A DNA stretch of 64,000 nucleotides from Cyclospora cayetanensis. Its lineage: Eukaryota; Apicomplexa; Conoidasida; Eucoccidiorida; Eimeriidae. Positions 59,693 to 64,000 of the stretch are shown here, in pieces (position 1 is the stretch's first letter; every line of letters begins with the position of its first letter). A model generated the notes under the pieces. That model was not told where the DNA came from. It searched no databases and saw nothing but the letters and a program-made list of their open reading frames with translations. The stretch covers positions 62,001 through 126,000 of the forward strand of contig NW_020312170.1 in NCBI RefSeq assembly GCF_002999335.1. The letters are read 5' to 3'. Both the position numbers and the translations under genes were made by a program.

Positions 59693-62591
59693 TTAAAAAG
59701 CCCTATCCCGTTCCCTAAACGCTGCAGCAACAGAAAACAAGGGCGCATGAACAAGAGACACGGGCATAGACCGCGAGTCGCTGAAAACGGATGCGTCCTG
59801 TCGATGAGCAGCTTCTATGAGAAGCACCTACATCTAGGGTGCCACACGCCGTAATGTGTCACTGACGTGTATGCACGCCACACAACTCACCTCGTGGATC
59901 CCCTCCTTGTGCTGCAAATGTCATTTCCTGCTTGCTTGCAGAAAAAAGCTCAATGTAGCGCCTATCCATTCGAGCCCCGTTCCTTGTCTGTAGGGCTCGC
60001 CAAGTCTCATTGACGTCAGAAAACTGAACATACGCTTCTCCCGATGGTCGACCGTCTATCGGGATGGTGGACGGTAAAATGGCCGTCATGTGAAAACCTT
60101 GAAAGAATTGCTGGCACAAGCGTACACGCAAAAAGTACGCGGTATTTTATAGCAACACGCATTTCTGTTACGTGAAACGGAGTGGACAGCTGCGTGCAGA
60201 TTCAGAAAGCTGGATACCTATATTCACACTGTGAGTGACACACTAGCCCGCTCACCACAATATGCTGCTCATTAGCATTAAATGGCATCCCCCTAAGCCT
60301 CAAAACTGTATAATTCCATCCGGCAGGGGGAGGACCAACATCCTGTACAGGTGGAGCTTGCACAACTTGTGCGGGGGGATGGCCATATGTAGGCTGCCCC
60401 GGGGGGGCCCCATAGCCTCCTCCATACAGGTCATGGCCAGGGTGTCCATAACCACCATAGCCTCCAGGGTGTCCCCCGATGCCGTCCACACCTCCATAGC
60501 CAGGGGCGGCCCCCAAGCCTCCCCCTATGCCTCCGTACGCTTGGGGTGCACCCTCGTATCCTCCGCTGTATGGACCGGGGGCAACGCCACCCATCATGCG
60601 AGCCTGAATCGGCACGCCATAATATTGCGTTGCTATCACAGAGCAGGAAAATGCAGTAACCTAGGCGCAGCAGAATGCACAAAAACGTTCATTAATATCC
60701 ACTCTGTGTGACGCTTACCGGGCGCGGGATACGCATAGCTCCCATTCCCAACTCATGTGGCATCATTCGGCCAGGCCGCTTTGCTCGGTGCATCTCCTCT
60801 CGAGTTGAAGGATAAACCTAAAGACCCACGAAAAAACAAGCAACACTAGGGCAATATAAAGATTGGACGTACGAAGACCTAGCGATCACATTTGCACACA
60901 TTTGCACGGCTACAAATTAAACTGGTCACAGAACCTATTTTTAACAAATGTTCGATCGAGTAGCAAGCATCTCCTTTCACCCGCTGTCTACAGGCCCCAG
61001 AGCCATACCTCCACAAAACGCCGGCCAAGGTACTTCCTGTGCAGCTTTTCCTTTGCTGCTTCGGCAACTGTGGAGTCTGGAAGCTCGACATAAGCGATCC
61101 CGTTCATCCTTCCGTCCACCGCGACACCCAAAACAACGGATTCACGAGAGATCTCAAATCCATGTTCTGAGGAAGGCATCACACAAAGGAGGCACTTAAG
61201 TGTTAGACGACTGTAAAACCGCTAGTGCATGGGCCAAACAAGGACTACGTACCCTGAAAGAAGTTAACAACGTCTCCGTCGGTGCAAGACCATGGAAGTC
61301 CACGTAGCTTTAATACTGTCTGCAAAGAAAAACAGCAAGCATCCCAGCAGCCCCCAGGTTTCCCCTACTTGCATTTAACAGCTGCGAATCAAAGTCACAC
61401 TTTAATCATCTAAAGCACGACATCGACTGCTGGTGCAGGCACGTGTCTCACTATATTTAAACCTTTGACATCTGCGTCTCGGCCATCCCTTGAATCGGAA
61501 CTCAGCATGGCCACCCTTCGCTGGACGGCTTTTTCAAAATCTTCCGCACTAGAGCGAAATACCTGCAACACCACAATTGCAAGGGGAGCACAAGCCATGA
61601 AACACACCAGCATAGCTTTAGCTTAAAATATCTATTGGCAACAGCTTTCTCCAATCCAAAACCTTTCTAAATGCGTGTGGATCTACAACCTTCAACCGGG
61701 GTTGTACTCGTGAAAAGATATATAGTGTACTACCCACTTCTATCCAACGCTGACCCATCATCCGGCCATGTAGAGTCCGAACCGCTAAGTCCCGCAAATC
61801 AGTTGAATGAACGTTCACATATGCTTCGCCTGTGACGCGTTTCTAAAAGAAGCACAAAGGGAATGACAGAGTACACTCCATACGCTGCTCATATCAATAT
61901 TGCTTGCAAAAAATGTTCAAACCCACACGATGTCAATGAAGCCCAGACATGGGGCAAATGCACGCGCCGATCAAAATACTACTCTATTCCCTGTCACCCC
62001 GAAACATATGTTGCTAAATTTAAGTAGACAGCATCATGCCAAAGTATCCAAGGTGGCTGACGGACGTTAAGGCCAACGCAGACACAGACATCAGCCTCCG
62101 TAATACTCGCAACTGGCTTCAGGAAACGAACGACAGCTTCTTCATTTACGTCCCATGGGAGCCCCCTAAGACGGAGGTGTGTTCCAACACTAAGGATTCC
62201 ATTCCCTGCTGCGTCTGTAGCTGATTTCGAGGCCTCCCCCGATGCTGCTTCATCCAAGTTGACGGCATGCTCCTTTTGCAGCACCAGGCCCTTCGAGAGC
62301 AGCAGAAACAAAATGCCACACATGCAGCGACACGCCGCCAACCCCTCCTCCCGCCCTTCTGGTGCTGCAAGTTGCAGCGCGCCCGCAGCCGTGCCCAGGC
62401 TCCTCAAATCATCCCCCTTAACTGCAAACAAGAACAGCGAAGAGCTCACAAAACCCAGAGCTACCCCGACAAAAGCCCCCCAATGTGCAACACAAGGTAT
62501 GGCGTGCAAGGTGCAGCCCAGACAAAAGTCCATGAGCGTCATCCTCAGCTTCCTTCTCCTGCTGGTTGACGCGCCCACCTCTCTCAAACAT
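59693..62591 (-). CDS. RNA-binding protein with three quasi-RRMs (hnRNP H/F or ESRP type)
   Basis: Likely regulator of splicing or mRNA fate through three quasi-RRMs. Exon model after the first part: 62066 (end of RRM1 first half), 61738-61842, 61452-61562, 61253-61319, 61009-61166, 60719-60817, 60256-60660, 59891-60110, 59693-59721. RRM1: LRLRGLPWDVNEEAV, then GEAYVNV and MGQRWIEVF. RRM2: VLKLRGLPWSCTDGDVVNFF, then NGIAYVEL and YLGRRFVEVY. RRM3: VLRLRGMPFNANEQHIVQFF, then SGEAYVQF and MDRRYIELF. Between RRM2 and RRM3 lies a Gly/Tyr/Pro-rich linker (repeated GYGG-like units), as in hnRNP H. The last exon of 29 bases gives a short charged tail; without that splice the frame ends at 59859. The N-terminus is uncertain: ATG 62591 opens an acidic start (MFERGGRVNQQEKEAEDD), with one or more introns before RRM1. 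Confidence 0.85.
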
Positions 62592-63486
62592 TGTATGGCC
62601 GGCAAATGAGAGGCTTAGATCGCAAATTGTCAAATAGTAGACAAAACACGGCGCTTCAATCGTTGACATACAACAAGGGCAACCAACAACGTAGCTGGTA
62701 AATAAAGCACGAATGAAGCTCCTAGTTGTGATAAGAGCCGTAACGTATTGACCGGACAAGCTAGCCACGAACCCGATGTACTCGGCATTGAACACATGAT
62801 CCATACACCCAGGACGTGCATACAAAGTTTGACCTTATCCGACAAAATTACGCAACAAACTGCATCTATATGACTAGCTTTTACAGTAAATGAATAAGCA
62901 GCATTGCGCAGTATTCAATCATGATACACTGCCCATGTGCCATCATCGAACAAACCTATTCGCTTGACGACTGCTCCAGAGAGCAAAGCTAGTCCAGTTA
63001 AAAACGATCACCCGAACAACAAAGACACTTGCATCCCATATAAAGAGGAGTGCGCAATAAGGCTTTAAATTATTCAGACGCTGTGCCAATAATTTCAAAA
63101 CCCGCAACCATATGTCGAAGACGGCTCATGTTGATGAAGCAAGTATACTGCGGTGATAGCATTTCAACAGCGGAAGAGCTGATGTTACGTGGTGCGTATA
63201 TTGATGAATGCGCGCAAAATACTCTGCAGAATTCCGAATACGCTTGCAGAATCGAAGAAAGCTTACAATACGTTCTGATGCAATCGTACCAACTGGAGTT
63301 GCTGGTTTCAAAACATTACCTCCACATGTATACAGCATGGAAGGAACTCATCATTTAGCGCCAAATCGGTATTCTAGCACTGCCCTACCATTGAAACTGC
63401 CTGTCGGATTTGGTTTATTTGCGAATGCCCGTTAGCCTTACAAGCAGGCTTTGAAAGGCCTCTCTGCTACAAATCATGACACTTAC
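62592..63486. other. Intergenic, no supported gene
   Basis: Expected to hold the promoter of the quasi-RRM gene and, to the right, introns or the 3' part of the minus-strand gene with an exon at 63487-63690. Frames at 63050-63358 (+) and 63126-63338 (-) overlap and cannot both be real; the minus one would be in line with that gene but I could not fix a junction. Confidence 0.4.
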
Positions 63487-63690
63487 GGTTCATAAATCGT
63501 TCTAGTACGGGGTGCAAGTCCACCAAATGCGTATAATGCGCTGAGAGAGAAACTTGACGCGCCACAGCGCAGCTGCGAAAATCTTTAAGCTTCCCTGCCC
63601 CGAAGGCGCAAATGATTGCCGTTTGGCTGTTGTCTTGAGACTTTTGGAAGATAGCATTGTCAAGCCTTTGAACAGCTTCCCCCAAAGTAG
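63487..63690 (-). CDS. One exon of an unrecognised gene near the right edge
   Basis: A 204-base exon lies between a good acceptor (TTGCGCCGCAG) and a strong donor (AACC|GTAAGT), entering and leaving in phase 1. It encodes an even, folded-looking segment (LGEAVQRLDNAIFQKSQ and HYTHLVDLHPVLERFMN) without low complexity. Upstream exons would lie at higher coordinates, probably outside the window. I do not recognise the family. Confidence 0.45.
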
Positions 63691-64000
63691 CTGCGGCGCA
63701 AGCACACAGCATCGGATTTCAATGGTTCAGCAAGCACCAAGGATCAACCAAAAGAATGTAACGCCTCTAAAAATTATATTCCATAGTAGGCTTGATTGGT
63801 TTTAAAAGGCACACACAATGAACAGAAGCCATGGGAAATGCATCAAAACAAAACTTGGAACCGAAGTCCAACGCAAAGGTGTCATGTGGGTAACTCTTCT
63901 ACCCCTAATGTTACTACACCCGTAAAAGGAAAATCAAGCCTACATGCGGAACAGAGTTCTGCTTGTGTAACGCCCAGATTTGTTAGAAGTTCTGCTGGGG

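Noticed and set aside
1..64000. CRISPR arrays, operons, ribosome binding sites, rho-independent terminators
   Set aside because: The sequence is eukaryotic with spliced genes; no spaced direct repeats or bacterial signals were seen. The two hairpins lack the T-run of a terminator.
1..64000. Arrays of telomere-like AGGGTTT repeats
   Set aside because: Only single copies of AAACCCT-type words occur; no tandem array was found.

Overview
This window looks like nuclear DNA of a coccidian apicomplexan, most likely Eimeria or a close relative such as Cyclospora. The evidence is many short introns with canonical GT/AG sites, genes full of CAG/CTG repeats that encode runs of Gln, Ala, Ser and Leu, homologues of single-copy eukaryotic genes, a decayed Ty3/gypsy retroelement, and no bacterial features. 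Gene-dense CAG-rich blocks alternate with gene-poor, AT-richer blocks that lack such repeats, as described for Eimeria chromosomes. The species call is an inference from style, not from a marker gene.

Layout from left to right. 1-2177: nothing supported. 2178-7020 (-): a ten-exon Deg9/HtrA-type serine protease with signal peptide and intact catalytic triad. 8587-18833 (-): a three-exon alpha-solenoid protein of about 3258 residues, possibly HEATR5/Laa1-like. 18.8-20.5 kb: repeat-like, partly coding sequence I could not resolve. 21065-21642 (+) and 28156-28695 (+): two related two-exon modules encoding a small single-pass membrane protein. 22248-24660 (-): a six-exon gene for CFAP298, a ciliary dynein assembly factor, with exons mostly too short to show as long reading frames. 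26518-26922 (+): a decayed frame with three internal TAA codons. 30718-34985 (-): a Gln-rich protein of 1386 residues. 35-42.5 kb: gene-poor, a few weak exon candidates. 42555-46574 (+): a nucleostemin/NUG1-type circularly permuted GTPase split by very small exons at both ends. 48.9-50.8 kb (+): a Ty3/gypsy remnant (protease, reverse transcriptase, traces of RNase H). 51541-55444 (-): a seven-exon low-complexity protein with a possible eIF4E-binding motif. 55.4-59.7 kb: gene-poor. 59693-62591 (-): an hnRNP H/F- or ESRP-type protein with three quasi-RRMs. 63487-63690 (-): one exon of a gene running off or near the right edge.

The genes do not form an operon or pathway. They are independent housekeeping or stage-specific genes: protein quality control, trafficking (tentative), ribosome biogenesis, RNA processing/translation control, and microgamete flagellum assembly. 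Exon models were built by hand from splice sites, reading phase and remembered family sequence. For the protease, solenoid, CFAP298, Gln-rich protein and the 51.5-55.4 kb gene the spliced lengths are exact multiples of three.
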